Below are positions 21,412 to 30,516 of a stretch of 64,000 bases of DNA, one piece after another. The stretch's first letter is position 1. The number at the start of each line of letters is the position of its first letter. Location: the NCBI GenBank assembly GCA_947496355.1, contig CANMCO010000007.1, positions 124,001 to 188,000 on the forward strand. The letters are read 5' to 3'. This DNA is from an uncultured Aquimarina sp. GTDB lineage: Bacteria > Bacteroidota > Bacteroidia > Flavobacteriales > Flavobacteriaceae. The position numbers and the translations under genes are program-made. Below the pieces are notes generated by a model. That model did no database searches, had not been told where the DNA came from, and saw nothing but the letters and a program-made list of their open reading frames with translations.

Positions 21412-22341
21412 ATGAAACAAGTAACTAATACAATAGTGATGATTCGTCCAGTAAAGTTTAGGATGAATGAACAAACCGCAGTAAATAATTATTATCAGGA
21501 AGACAAAGGAATTGTAGATGCAAATACGAAAGCTCAGCAAGAGTTTGATGGGTTTGTGAATGTATTGAAAGAAGTAGGTGTACAGGTTATCGTTATTAAT
21601 GATGATCCAAAAAACGATACCCCAGACTCTATCTTTCCTAATAACTGGGTTTCTTTTCATGAAAATGGTGATGTAGGACTATATCCCATGTTTGCTATAA
21701 ATAGAAGAAGAGAAAGAAGACCAGAGATTTTGGATCTTATAGAAACTTCTGGTTTTGAAATAAAAAATATAATTGATTATACAGAAGCAGAAGATGAAGA
21801 AGTATTTCTTGAAGGAACTGGTAGTCTTGTTTTAGACAGAACCAATAAGAAAGCGTATTGTGCTCTTTCTGCAAGAGCAGATGAAGAGTTGCTTATAGAA
21901 TTTTGCGAAGATTTTGAATATACACCGGTAATCTTTACTGCTTATCAAACGGTTGACGCTAAAAGACTCCCAATATATCATACTAATGTTATGATGGGTA
22001 TAGCAGAAACATTTGTTGTGGTGTGTCTGGATTGTATAGATGATAAAAAGGAACGTAAGAATTTGGTTAATCATTTAAAAAATGATGGCAAAGAAATTAT
22101 TTCCATTACAGAAGATCAGGTGAATAGCTTTGCAGGTAATATGCTTCAAGTTGCAGGTTCGGGAGATAAGCGGTATCTTGTAATGTCATTGGCAGCTTTT
22201 AAAAGTTTAACCAAAGAACAGGTTAATAAGATAGAAAAGCATTGTGCAATTCTTTACAGTGATCTCACTACAATAGAAACGTTAGGAGGTGGAAGTGCAA
22301 GATGTATGATGGCTGAAGTCTTTTTGCCAGCAAATAAATAA
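21412..22341 (+). CDS. ctlX: CtlX-like citrulline hydrolase family protein
   Basis: A 309-residue amidinotransferase-fold protein resembling the citrulline utilization hydrolase CtlX, which converts citrulline to ornithine. It has FPNNWVSFHENG at about residues 69-80, EGTGSLVLDR, YHTNVMMGIAE and the C-terminal GGGSARCMMAEVF with the probable nucleophile Cys298. It follows the other ADI-fold gene after 91 bases. Family assignment is from recalled signatures; substrate is by homology only. Confidence 0.75.
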   Translation: MKQVTNTIVMIRPVKFRMNEQTAVNNYYQEDKGIVDANTKAQQEFDGFVNVLKEVGVQVIVINDDPKNDTPDSIFPNNWVSFHENGDVGLYPMFAINRRRERRPEILDLIETSGFEIKNIIDYTEAEDEEVFLEGTGSLVLDRTNKKAYCALSARADEELLIEFCEDFEYTPVIFTAYQTVDAKRLPIYHTNVMMGIAETFVVVCLDCIDDKKERKNLVNHLKNDGKEIISITEDQVNSFAGNMLQVAGSGDKRYLVMSLAAFKSLTKEQVNKIEKHCAILYSDLTTIETLGGGSARCMMAEVFLPANK

Positions 22342-22434
22342 CGGTAATTTGTTAAAACCGATAAAGTGGTTTTAAAAAGATTTCTTTTAACTACTTAGGG
22401 GATAATAAAGTATCAACGGTTGAAATAATAGTAT

Positions 22435-22845
22435 ATGCTTTCGAAGAAAACAAAATATGGAATAAAGGCGCTTACGTATATTGCTAGAAAAAGATGTGAT
22501 TATCCCGTTCAGATATCTGAGATTGCAAAAAACGAAAATATTTCTCAAAAATTTCTAGAGAGTATATTACTAACCTTGAGAAAGAATGGTTTTTTAGGAT
22601 CCAAAAAGGGAAAAGGAGGTGGGTATTATCTTATTAAGGAACCAAAGGAAATAGTAATGGCGGCAATAATTAGAGTGCTAGAGGGTCCCATTGCAATGCT
22701 TCCTTGTGTAAGTCTTAATTTTTATGAGAAATGTGATGACTGCCCAGATGAAGACAGATGTGCCGTACATAGCTTAATGATTGAGGTTAGAGATAATACA
22801 TTAAAGGTTTTAGAAAATAAAACTTTGGCTGACTTTGTAGATTGA
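22435..22845 (+). CDS. Rrf2 family transcriptional regulator
   Basis: A 136-residue Rrf2-type regulator with an N-terminal winged helix (MLSKKTKYGIKALTYIA, then ISQKFLESILLTLRKNGFL) and a Gly-rich wing GKGGGYYL. Four cysteines (91, 100, 103, 109; the pattern KCDDCPDEDRC) sit where IscR-like members bind an Fe-S cluster, so redox or iron sensing is possible but not shown. Its stop is 1 base from the 3' end of the convergent gene, with no terminator between them. An 8-bp inverted repeat TTAAAACC/GGTTTTAA (22352-22359/22368-22375) upstream could be its operator. Confidence 0.85.
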   Translation: MLSKKTKYGIKALTYIARKRCDYPVQISEIAKNENISQKFLESILLTLRKNGFLGSKKGKGGGYYLIKEPKEIVMAAIIRVLEGPIAMLPCVSLNFYEKCDDCPDEDRCAVHSLMIEVRDNTLKVLENKTLADFVD

Positions 22846-22846
22846 T

Positions 22847-23473
22847 TTATTTTTTTTTAGAGATCCTTTGGTATTTATAAGGCCCTTTTATTTTCCCCCA
22901 TATTTGTTTCCCTAAATTATTATAGCCTCTGTTCCAAATAGATATTTTTTCCCGGCTAATAACAAAATTTGCGGTAATATACTCTACATTAGTGATGCTG
23001 CTAGAACAGAATTTCTTGTTGGTTTTTCCAGAATATATGGTAGAAGTGTTTTTCTTGAAATAGACGTCACAACCATCCCTTATTTCTAAACTATCGATAG
23101 TCAGTTTATCAAAAATACTTTTATTCTTCCAACCACTTTGGTAATATTTAGCATTTGGTATTTTATAACTCATATTTTTAAACGTGGTTGAATCTACTCT
23201 TTCGTATTTTAATATTCTTTGACCATATATATTGTTATTCTCTTTCGCATCATATAATTCTGAGTATACCCAATATCCAGGCCTATCTTGCCAGATAATT
23301 ACATTTACCAGATTCAAATGTGCATAACCAGAATCATCTTTTGCTTGTTGTTCATTAGAAAATTCACCTACAAGCAACCCAACCAAATTGTCTAATTCAG
23401 GATCTGTTAAAGGTTTATCACTGCACCCAGAGAGTAGTGTGAATGTAAAAACAAAAAGTAAAATTTGCTTCAT
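22847..23473 (-). CDS. CpeT/CpcT-like lipoprotein
   Basis: A 208-residue lipoprotein with signal peptide and lipobox LLSGC (Cys17). The mature part resembles the CpcT/CpeT family of phycobilin lyases: LVGEFSNEQQAKDD near residue 35, NVIIWQDRPGYWVYSELYD near 57, GQRILKY, a cysteine-containing GCDVYFKK, and NRGYNNLGKQIWGKIKGPYKY near the C-terminus. Cyanobacterial members attach bilins to phycobiliproteins; nothing else here suggests phycobilisomes, so the role in this organism is unknown. Family assignment rests on recalled motifs. Confidence 0.7.
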   Translation of the reverse strand: MKQILLFVFTFTLLSGCSDKPLTDPELDNLVGLLVGEFSNEQQAKDDSGYAHLNLVNVIIWQDRPGYWVYSELYDAKENNNIYGQRILKYERVDSTTFKNMSYKIPNAKYYQSGWKNKSIFDKLTIDSLEIRDGCDVYFKKNTSTIYSGKTNKKFCSSSITNVEYITANFVISREKISIWNRGYNNLGKQIWGKIKGPYKYQRISKKK

Positions 23474-23553
23474 GTGATTGTTTTACTAAATATATAAAAA
23501 AACTAAAAAAACTGCAATTTATCGATAAAACAAAGCGTTTTGTCCTAGTAGAA

Positions 23554-24981
23554 TTAAATTTCACTCGCAATTCTGCGAATCATACCGCCAAAAATGAAGT
23601 AATGAAAAGGAATCATAAGATACCAATACGCTCTTCCCCAGATACCTTTTGGTCTAAAGGTGGCTGTTTGATGCAATATATTGTTATTGTCAATATCAAA
23701 TTCTAACCAAGCTTCTCCGGGAACTTTCATTTCGGCAAACAGCAGTAATCGCATGTTGTTTTTATCTGCTACCAATACTCTCCAAAAATCCAGAGCATCG
23801 CCAGACGATATTTCATCGGGATGTGTTCTTCCTCTTCGCAGACCTACTCCGCCAAAAAATTTATCAAAATAGCCTCGTATTTTCCATAACCAATTACCAT
23901 AATACCAACCTGTTTCTCCACCTATGGCCCAGATGCGGTTTAAGGCACTTTCAGGGTTTTTTAGTTTTATTTTTTTTTGATCTGTGTAGCATCCTCTTTT
24001 AGGTACAGTTATATATTTCTGAATATTTTTTCTAAACCGACCACTTATCATAGAATCCTTCCAGCTAGAGACCACTTGATTTTGTTCAATTTTTATAAAT
24101 GCCAATTCCAATGCTTTAGTATACGTCATTGGTTGAATGTTTAGAATTTCCTGTAATTGTTTACCATTTGCAATAACAGGGATACTCATGCTGTCTACCA
24201 GGTTTAGTGCCAATTTGTATGATGTTGATGTAACAAAATATAACCAATATGAAGATAATCTTGGTGTCATTATGGGTAGTGTGAATATAAACAGTTTGAT
24301 ATTTCTAATTTTAGCATATTGGTAAAGCATTTGTTTATAAGTCAAAACATCTGGTCCACTAATATCATATGATTTATTATAACACTCAGTATTTCCTAGT
24401 ACACCGGTCATAAAATTAAGAACATCTCTTATAGCAATTGGTTGGGTTTTGGTGTTTACCCATTTTGGAGTAATCATGACAGGGAGTTTTTCGCATAGAT
24501 CTCTTATGATTTCAAAAGAGGAGCTTCCAGAACCAACAATTATTCCTGATCTTAATACCGTTAGATTGTAATTACCCTTGTATAATGTTTCTTCTACGTT
24601 TTTTCTAGACCATAAATGCTTAGATAAATTTTTCTCGTTTACAATACCACTTAAGTAGATTACTTGCTTGATATTAGTGTTTTTTACATAAATGTTGAAA
24701 TTTTGCGCAGATATTTCTTCTTGCTTATCAAAGTCCTTTGTAGAAGAACTCATAGAATGAATTAGATAGTATGCAGCATCTATATTTTTAGGGAGTTTTG
24801 ATGGGTCTGGGGTAGTTAAAAAATCTATTTCAATGACAGAAACTTTTTTTCTTGTTTCCTGATCGATCGAGAGTCTATTTTTATCTCGCACACAACATAT
24901 AATATCATGACCAGATTCTAATAATAAGGGTAAAATTCGCATTCCAATGTACCCATTAGTTCCAGTAAGAAGAATTCGCAT
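23554..24981 (-). CDS. NAD-dependent epimerase with DUF2867 domain
   Basis: A 475-residue atypical short-chain dehydrogenase. The nucleotide-binding motif GTNGYIG is at residues 7-13, followed by a Rossmann fold and a YLIHSM segment in the active-site region. After about residue 320 comes a SRPBCC-like C-terminal region (GETGWYYGNWLW, RRGRTHPDEISSGDALDFWR) matching DUF2867. Proteins of this type occur widely in Bacteroidota; no substrate is known to me. It is probably its own unit, upstream of the CpeT-like gene. Confidence 0.85.
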   Translation of the reverse strand: MRILLTGTNGYIGMRILPLLLESGHDIICCVRDKNRLSIDQETRKKVSVIEIDFLTTPDPSKLPKNIDAAYYLIHSMSSSTKDFDKQEEISAQNFNIYVKNTNIKQVIYLSGIVNEKNLSKHLWSRKNVEETLYKGNYNLTVLRSGIIVGSGSSSFEIIRDLCEKLPVMITPKWVNTKTQPIAIRDVLNFMTGVLGNTECYNKSYDISGPDVLTYKQMLYQYAKIRNIKLFIFTLPIMTPRLSSYWLYFVTSTSYKLALNLVDSMSIPVIANGKQLQEILNIQPMTYTKALELAFIKIEQNQVVSSWKDSMISGRFRKNIQKYITVPKRGCYTDQKKIKLKNPESALNRIWAIGGETGWYYGNWLWKIRGYFDKFFGGVGLRRGRTHPDEISSGDALDFWRVLVADKNNMRLLLFAEMKVPGEAWLEFDIDNNNILHQTATFRPKGIWGRAYWYLMIPFHYFIFGGMIRRIASEI

Positions 24982-25041
24982 CTTTTTCTGTATAAGTTAC
25001 AAATAAATTTGGCTACGATAACATTCTTGTGACCATAAATT

Positions 25042-25473
25042 TTATAAATCTCCAATGTTTGTTGGCAGACACTTTACCTTAAATTTTAGTATTTTTTTTA
25101 TGTATTTGTGTATAGCGATATCATTTTTTGATGCCTTAAATTTTATAAAATAGTGATCCTTATAAATCGAATATTCCTCTGCTTTTCCTTTATAAAGATT
25201 CAACTTGTAAAAAGGAATGATAAGAAGATACGTTTCCAGGCGTACTTGAAAACCTACCAAAATACCTTTGGGCCTTAATTCAATATTGCATGTTTTGATA
25301 CTGCTATCTAGAATTAATAAATTATGTATTTCCAAACTACTACCTGTAATATGAAGTTTAGGTGATCCAATTCCTCCAAGTTTTATTCGCTCTATTAGTG
25401 TAAAAGCAGAGCCAACTTCTGTATTTATTCTATAAATTAACTCAGGGTCCTTATATGAGTTATTAATCAACAT
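25042..25473 (-). CDS. Hypothetical protein, 143 aa
   Basis: I do not recognise the family. The 143-residue product has no signal peptide or clear membrane segment; it is rich in Ile, Leu and Lys and looks like a compact alpha/beta cytosolic protein. The start ATG is the only good one and the reading frame is clean, and it lies divergent from argS with a 126-base promoter region between. It ends 60 bases before the epimerase gene on the same strand, so the two could be co-transcribed. Confidence 0.65.
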   Translation of the reverse strand: MLINNSYKDPELIYRINTEVGSAFTLIERIKLGGIGSPKLHITGSSLEIHNLLILDSSIKTCNIELRPKGILVGFQVRLETYLLIIPFYKLNLYKGKAEEYSIYKDHYFIKFKASKNDIAIHKYIKKILKFKVKCLPTNIGDL

Positions 25474-25572
25474 TCTTTTTAACTACAAGATAGCAAAATC
25501 AACTCTAAAGAAATAATTATTCGAGTATATGAAATGATACTAAAACACATAGTATTGCAGTATATTTTCTAT

Positions 25573-25580
25573 TATCTTTG
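25573..25580 (+). promoter_or_regulatory. Promoter -7 element of argS
   Basis: TATCTTTG followed by CAG matches TAnnTTTG exactly, 19 bases before the argS start, implying a very short leader. Confidence 0.65.
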
Positions 25581-25599
25581 CAGCTTAATTTTTTAGAAG

Positions 25600-27378
25600 A
25601 TGAGTTTACAACAAACTATTTCAGAAGGTGCAAAAACTGCAGTACGCGAATTATATAGCGCTAATCTGGAATCTGTTGAATTACAAGCAACTCGAAAAGA
25701 GTTTGAAGGCGATATTACCGTAGTTGTATTTCCAATGCTTCGCGTTGTGAAGGGAAATCCTGTACAAATTGGAGAAGATTTGGGTAAATATATGGTAGAG
25801 CATATAAAAGAGATAAAGGATTATAATGTGGTAAAGGGATTTCTAAACCTTGTGATCTCTGATTCATACTACCTTGATTTTTTTGACGCTATACGAGAAG
25901 ATAAACAATATGGTTTTGTAAGTCCTTCAAAAGACAGTAAAGCTGTTATGGTAGAGTATTCTTCACCCAATACTAATAAACCTTTACATTTAGGCCATAT
26001 AAGAAACAACCTTTTAGGATACGCTGTTGCCCAAGTTATTAAGGCAAGTGGAAAAAAGGTTATTAAAACACAAATTATTAATGATAGGGGAATACATATT
26101 TGTAAATCTATGCTTGCATGGGAAAAATATGGGAATAGAGAAACTCCTGAATCTACTGGTCTCAAAGGAGATAAGCTTGTTGGGAATTATTATGTGAAGT
26201 TTGATAAGGTTTATAAAGAACAAATCGCGGAAGCAATTGCAAGTGGAAAACCCGAGGAAGATGCAAAAAAAGAAGCGCCAATTTTAATTGAAGCTCAAGA
26301 AATGCTGCGTAAATGGGAGGCTGGAGATAAAGAAGTAGTAAAGCTTTGGGAAATGATGAACAAATGGGTCTATGAAGGGTTTGATCAAACATATAAAACC
26401 CTGGGTGTAGATTTTGATAGCTATTATTATGAGAGTAATACCTACCTATTAGGTAAGGATAATATAGAAGAAGGCCTTGTAAAAGGTGTTTTCTTCAAAA
26501 AAGAAGATGGGTCTGTTTGGTGTGATCTCACAGATGAAGGTCTTGATGAGAAACTCGTATTACGAAGTGATGGAACTGCTGTATATATGACTCAGGATAT
26601 TGGAACTGCCATACAACGTGTAAAGGATAATCCAAATGTTGGAGGGATGATATATACTGTAGGAAATGAACAAGATTATCATTTTAAGGTATTGTTCTTA
26701 ATCCTAAAGAAATTGGGATACGATTGGGCTAAGAATTTACACCATCTAAGTTATGGAATGGTTGATTTGCCTAGCGGAAAAATGAAGAGTAGAGAAGGTA
26801 CGGTTGTAGATGCTGATGATTTAATTGTCGAAATGACAGAAACGGCAGGAAATATCTCTAAAGACCTAGGTAAACTAGAAGGTTATTCTGAAGAAGAAAA
26901 AGCGGAAGTGTATAAAACTATTGGTCTTGGCGCTCTAAAATATTTCATCCTTAAAGTAGATCCAAAAAAACGTATTCTTTTTGATCCAAAAGAGTCTGTA
27001 GATTTTCAAGGGAATACAGGGCCATTTATTCAATATACATATGCAAGAATTCAAGCTATTTTGCGTAAAGCAGATTTTGATTGGAGTAAACCAGCCGGCA
27101 ATATAATCTTGCATGAAAAAGAAAGGGAGTTGATAAAACAGCTTGAGTTCTATCCAGAGGTTATTCAAAGTGCTGCGAATGACCTTAGTCCTGCAATAAT
27201 TGCTAATTATACGTATGATTTGGTTAAAAGCTATAATTCATTCTTTCAAAACGTATCTATATTTGGGGCTAATACAGAGAAAGAAAAACAATTTAGAGTT
27301 CAACTCTCTGGTGTTGTAGGAAATGTAATCAAATCGGCATTTAGTCTTTTGGGAATAAGAGTTCCCGAAAGAATGTAA
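25600..27378 (+). CDS. argS: Arginyl-tRNA synthetase
   Basis: Class I synthetase that charges tRNA-Arg. The 592-residue product has the N-terminal Add-1 domain, the HIGH-type motif in PNTNKPLHLGHIRNN near residue 125, the KMSK-type KMKSREGT near residue 395, and the C-terminal anticodon-binding DALR domain (FIQYTYARIQAILRK onwards). All parts are complete. Confidence 0.98.
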   Translation: MSLQQTISEGAKTAVRELYSANLESVELQATRKEFEGDITVVVFPMLRVVKGNPVQIGEDLGKYMVEHIKEIKDYNVVKGFLNLVISDSYYLDFFDAIREDKQYGFVSPSKDSKAVMVEYSSPNTNKPLHLGHIRNNLLGYAVAQVIKASGKKVIKTQIINDRGIHICKSMLAWEKYGNRETPESTGLKGDKLVGNYYVKFDKVYKEQIAEAIASGKPEEDAKKEAPILIEAQEMLRKWEAGDKEVVKLWEMMNKWVYEGFDQTYKTLGVDFDSYYYESNTYLLGKDNIEEGLVKGVFFKKEDGSVWCDLTDEGLDEKLVLRSDGTAVYMTQDIGTAIQRVKDNPNVGGMIYTVGNEQDYHFKVLFLILKKLGYDWAKNLHHLSYGMVDLPSGKMKSREGTVVDADDLIVEMTETAGNISKDLGKLEGYSEEEKAEVYKTIGLGALKYFILKVDPKKRILFDPKESVDFQGNTGPFIQYTYARIQAILRKADFDWSKPAGNIILHEKERELIKQLEFYPEVIQSAANDLSPAIIANYTYDLVKSYNSFFQNVSIFGANTEKEKQFRVQLSGVVGNVIKSAFSLLGIRVPERM

Positions 27379-27532
27379 CAATTATTGAAATTTGTTTATT
27401 ATCTGTTGAAAATCAGTATTTTTACGACTCAAAAGAGAAGAATAACGGTTTTTTATTCATTTCGTCTGGAAAGCGTAAGAAAAAAGTAGACATTTACTTC
27501 AACATTAGTAATTGTTTTTTTATTTTGAGAGT

Positions 27533-28000
27533 ATGAAATATCAAATAACTAGAGCCACTAGTAGTGATTTATCACTTATGCAGCGTTTGTTTTATCAAAC
27601 GGTTACCACTTATGGGACTATGTTATTTACTAAATCTGAAATTAAAATTTACTCTAGATTAGCGACAAATAAAATATACTGGAATAAAAAGTTTGAAAAG
27701 GACTTTATTTACAATGCCAAACTAAATGGCGAAATTGTAGGTTCTTTCTCAATGGATTCTAAAGGAAATATTGAATATATTTTTGTTCATATGAACTACC
27801 ATGGCCAAGGTATCGCAAGAGAACTTTATAAAACAATAGAGGAGGTGGCCAAGAAATCAAACATAAACACACTTACTACCCAAATAAATCCACTCACGAG
27901 ATCATTTTTTGAAAAAAATGGTTTTGAGATTGTAAAGAATGCCGTAAAAGTTGTTGGAGGAGAAGAAGTACTAAGTTATAGTGGGGTAAAACAACTTTAA
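27533..28000 (+). CDS. GNAT family N-acetyltransferase
   Basis: A 155-residue acetyltransferase of the GNAT fold. The acetyl-CoA-binding motif A is visible as IFVHMNYHGQGIARELY (Q-x-x-G-x-A type), followed by FEKNGFEIVK. I chose the ATG at 27533 (MKYQITRATSSDL) over a TTG 21 bases upstream because the fold begins there. Its last four bases overlap the 3' end of the convergent TonB-receptor gene. Substrate unknown. Confidence 0.85.
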   Translation: MKYQITRATSSDLSLMQRLFYQTVTTYGTMLFTKSEIKIYSRLATNKIYWNKKFEKDFIYNAKLNGEIVGSFSMDSKGNIEYIFVHMNYHGQGIARELYKTIEEVAKKSNINTLTTQINPLTRSFFEKNGFEIVKNAVKVVGGEEVLSYSGVKQL

Positions 28001-30516
28001 AAATTGATACGAAAAACTGCATTTGGCGTTATCCCTAGGCCCAGTTGTCTAATTTCTTCAATATTGTTTTCTGCATTTATTCTATAATAGTTATTTACTA
28101 TGTTTTTTTGCCCTAAGATATTCCATATTGAAATCCCAACCATACCATTAACTTTTTTGGATAAGTTAAAATTATAAGTTGTTGAGGCATCCCACCTAAA
28201 ATAATCCATTAATGTATCACTATTTGGATGTTGATAATTAATATTACCATTGGTATCAATTTCATCTCCAGAAACAGGTCTCGTTGTTGGCTTACCACTG
28301 TGCCAGTTTATACCACTAGAGACTTTAAAGCTTTCCAGGATGTATGTTAAGGCAAAATTAAGATTGTGATTAATATCTATATTATTAGGGAAGTTTCTTT
28401 CACTTAAAGTGTTAAAAACATAATCATTTTCTGCGAATGAATAACTCAACCATGTGCTAAAGTTTTTAAACCTTTTGTTTATTAAAAAATCAATTCCTTT
28501 AACTGTGTATTTGCCATGATCTTGCTCAAACTCCAATTGGTTCTGAAACCCTTGACTTTGTGTAATGATTCCATCCACATTTTTATAGTAAACATCTGTA
28601 CTAATTAACCAATTATTATGATTGTAACTTAATCCAAGAGAAGCCTGCTGACTTTTTATGATTGGTATGTTTTCATCATTAGAAAGTATCCATTTTTTGT
28701 TCTCTATTCCTAAAAAATCATTCTGAGACTCGATTATTTGAGAAGTTACCTGACTTTTTAATTCACCTAGTGCTTCTAAAGTAAAGTGATTATTAAACCT
28801 ATGATTAATACTTAAACGTGGTTCAATCAAATATTCATCAAACTTATCAAAATGATTAAGGCGCATTCCAAAATTTAGATGCGTATTATTGTCTTTTGAT
28901 TTAAATTCAATTTCAGAAAAAAGGCTATTAGTGCGAATGACCTCTTTGGTGAAATTTCTAAAAGTTGGATTGTTTACATCTCTAAGATTAGAAACTCCTG
29001 TTTCATTAAATTGATACCCGGTAGTAAGGTTAATATTTGGCCTTAGTTTAAGTAAGTTGTTTAGTTTGAAACCATTTTCTAATACTTCATTTTCCTGCAA
29101 TAAACGTTGATCATTTAGGATATCCGAGTTTGTAGCTTCCAAAGCGTAGTTTGTGCCATATATTTGTAGTTCACTTCTAAAAAAATCATTCCATTTTCTC
29201 TGGTAAAAGATACTACCTGCACTATTATTTTGTTTTAAATTACTTTCTCTGGAAATGTTTTCTTCATTGATTATAGCATTTTCTTCAAAAGTTAAATCGT
29301 TTCTAATGATTAAAGCGTTTACCTTCAATAAATCCTTAGAACTTAATTTATATAACCACCTTAGACTCATATCATAAAAAGAAAATTCATCATCAGTATT
29401 AGATATGTTTTCCATGTTATTTACTAATTCCGAATCCTGAAAGGCTTTATCAAAGAATTGATTATATATTGGGGTCTCTAATAGCTCACTTATCGATTTT
29501 CTTGCCGATAATTGTAGGGATGATTTTTTACCAATAGGAGTATCGATGTAACCATCTGCACTTATCATATTTATTCCCAAACTTGCATCTAGGTTTGAAT
29601 TAATTTCATCTGTAGTGCTCATGGCGATTACACTTGAGACTCCGTCTCCATAACTGGCACTCGAGCCATTCCTAATTAACTGTACATTCTTTGTTAGATA
29701 GGGGTTAAAAGCTGAGATAAGCCCAAAAAAATGACCAGATTGGTACATTTTTATACCATCCCATAGAATTAGATTTTGATCATTAGTACCTCCTCGTACG
29801 TTAATATCTGAAACCGTTTCTTCTACACTTAGAATACCCGGTAGGGCTTGTATGGTTTGTAATAAATCAGGTTCAATCAAACCTGGAAGTATTCCAAAAT
29901 CTGTGTAATCAATAATTATGGACCCGTCAGATTTTTTATTGACACCTTTTACCAAGTAATCATTAAGTACTACTTCACTTAAATATTGAACTTCTGGAGT
30001 TAAAATAATTGTAGTACAAAGCGTATTTTCAAAATCCTTAGCTGTAAGAAATATAGTTTTATAGCCTATGAAACTAATCTTAATAAGTTCTTCAGAATTT
30101 TTAATTGTGAGTTTAAATTCTCCCTTATTATTACTCGTCGTAGATTTTTTTCTGGTACGTATTGTCGCATTTACTATTACTGTATTATCAATCTTTGCTC
30201 TAAGTATTCCGCACACTTCAATTTTGTTGGATTTAGAACGGATAGCAATGTTCTTATCGCCTAGAGAAATATACTCAAATGGAGTGTTCTGTTCTAAATA
30301 TTTAATAGTCTCATTAAAATCAAAAGCGTTAGAAGGCTTTTGCAGTGAGATTCCTTCTAGATCTTCATCTACAAAAGTAAAACTACAATCAAACTTTTTC
30401 TGGGTGTCACTTAATATTGAAATTAAGGATGAAGAATTCTTCTCAGACTGGGAGTAAATCTGACAGCATATAAAAAAAAGAAGAGTAAGTATACCTGATA
30501 CTTTGGTTTTGATCAC
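27997..30516 (-). CDS. TonB-dependent receptor with STN domain
   Basis: An 839-residue outer-membrane receptor. After a signal peptide (to about residue 22) come an STN domain (about 30-93), which in FecA-type transducers contacts the anti-sigma factor, a carboxypeptidase-regulatory-like beta domain (about 98-185), a plug with VRGGTNDQNLILWDGIKMY (about 242-260) and a beta-barrel ending in Phe. The STN domain and the adjacent fecR and ECF sigma genes show that this is a signalling receptor. No SusD partner is present, so a glycan role is not indicated; the ligand is unknown. It overlaps fecR by 4 bases. Confidence 0.93.
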   Translation of the reverse strand: MIKTKVSGILTLLFFICCQIYSQSEKNSSSLISILSDTQKKFDCSFTFVDEDLEGISLQKPSNAFDFNETIKYLEQNTPFEYISLGDKNIAIRSKSNKIEVCGILRAKIDNTVIVNATIRTRKKSTTSNNKGEFKLTIKNSEELIKISFIGYKTIFLTAKDFENTLCTTIILTPEVQYLSEVVLNDYLVKGVNKKSDGSIIIDYTDFGILPGLIEPDLLQTIQALPGILSVEETVSDINVRGGTNDQNLILWDGIKMYQSGHFFGLISAFNPYLTKNVQLIRNGSSASYGDGVSSVIAMSTTDEINSNLDASLGINMISADGYIDTPIGKKSSLQLSARKSISELLETPIYNQFFDKAFQDSELVNNMENISNTDDEFSFYDMSLRWLYKLSSKDLLKVNALIIRNDLTFEENAIINEENISRESNLKQNNSAGSIFYQRKWNDFFRSELQIYGTNYALEATNSDILNDQRLLQENEVLENGFKLNNLLKLRPNINLTTGYQFNETGVSNLRDVNNPTFRNFTKEVIRTNSLFSEIEFKSKDNNTHLNFGMRLNHFDKFDEYLIEPRLSINHRFNNHFTLEALGELKSQVTSQIIESQNDFLGIENKKWILSNDENIPIIKSQQASLGLSYNHNNWLISTDVYYKNVDGIITQSQGFQNQLEFEQDHGKYTVKGIDFLINKRFKNFSTWLSYSFAENDYVFNTLSERNFPNNIDINHNLNFALTYILESFKVSSGINWHSGKPTTRPVSGDEIDTNGNINYQHPNSDTLMDYFRWDASTTYNFNLSKKVNGMVGISIWNILGQKNIVNNYYRINAENNIEEIRQLGLGITPNAVFRINF

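Noticed and set aside
30068..30457. Plus-strand ORF with hydrophobic segments
   Set aside because: Antisense to the STN and carboxypeptidase-regulatory-like domains of the TonB receptor, whose frame is strongly supported.
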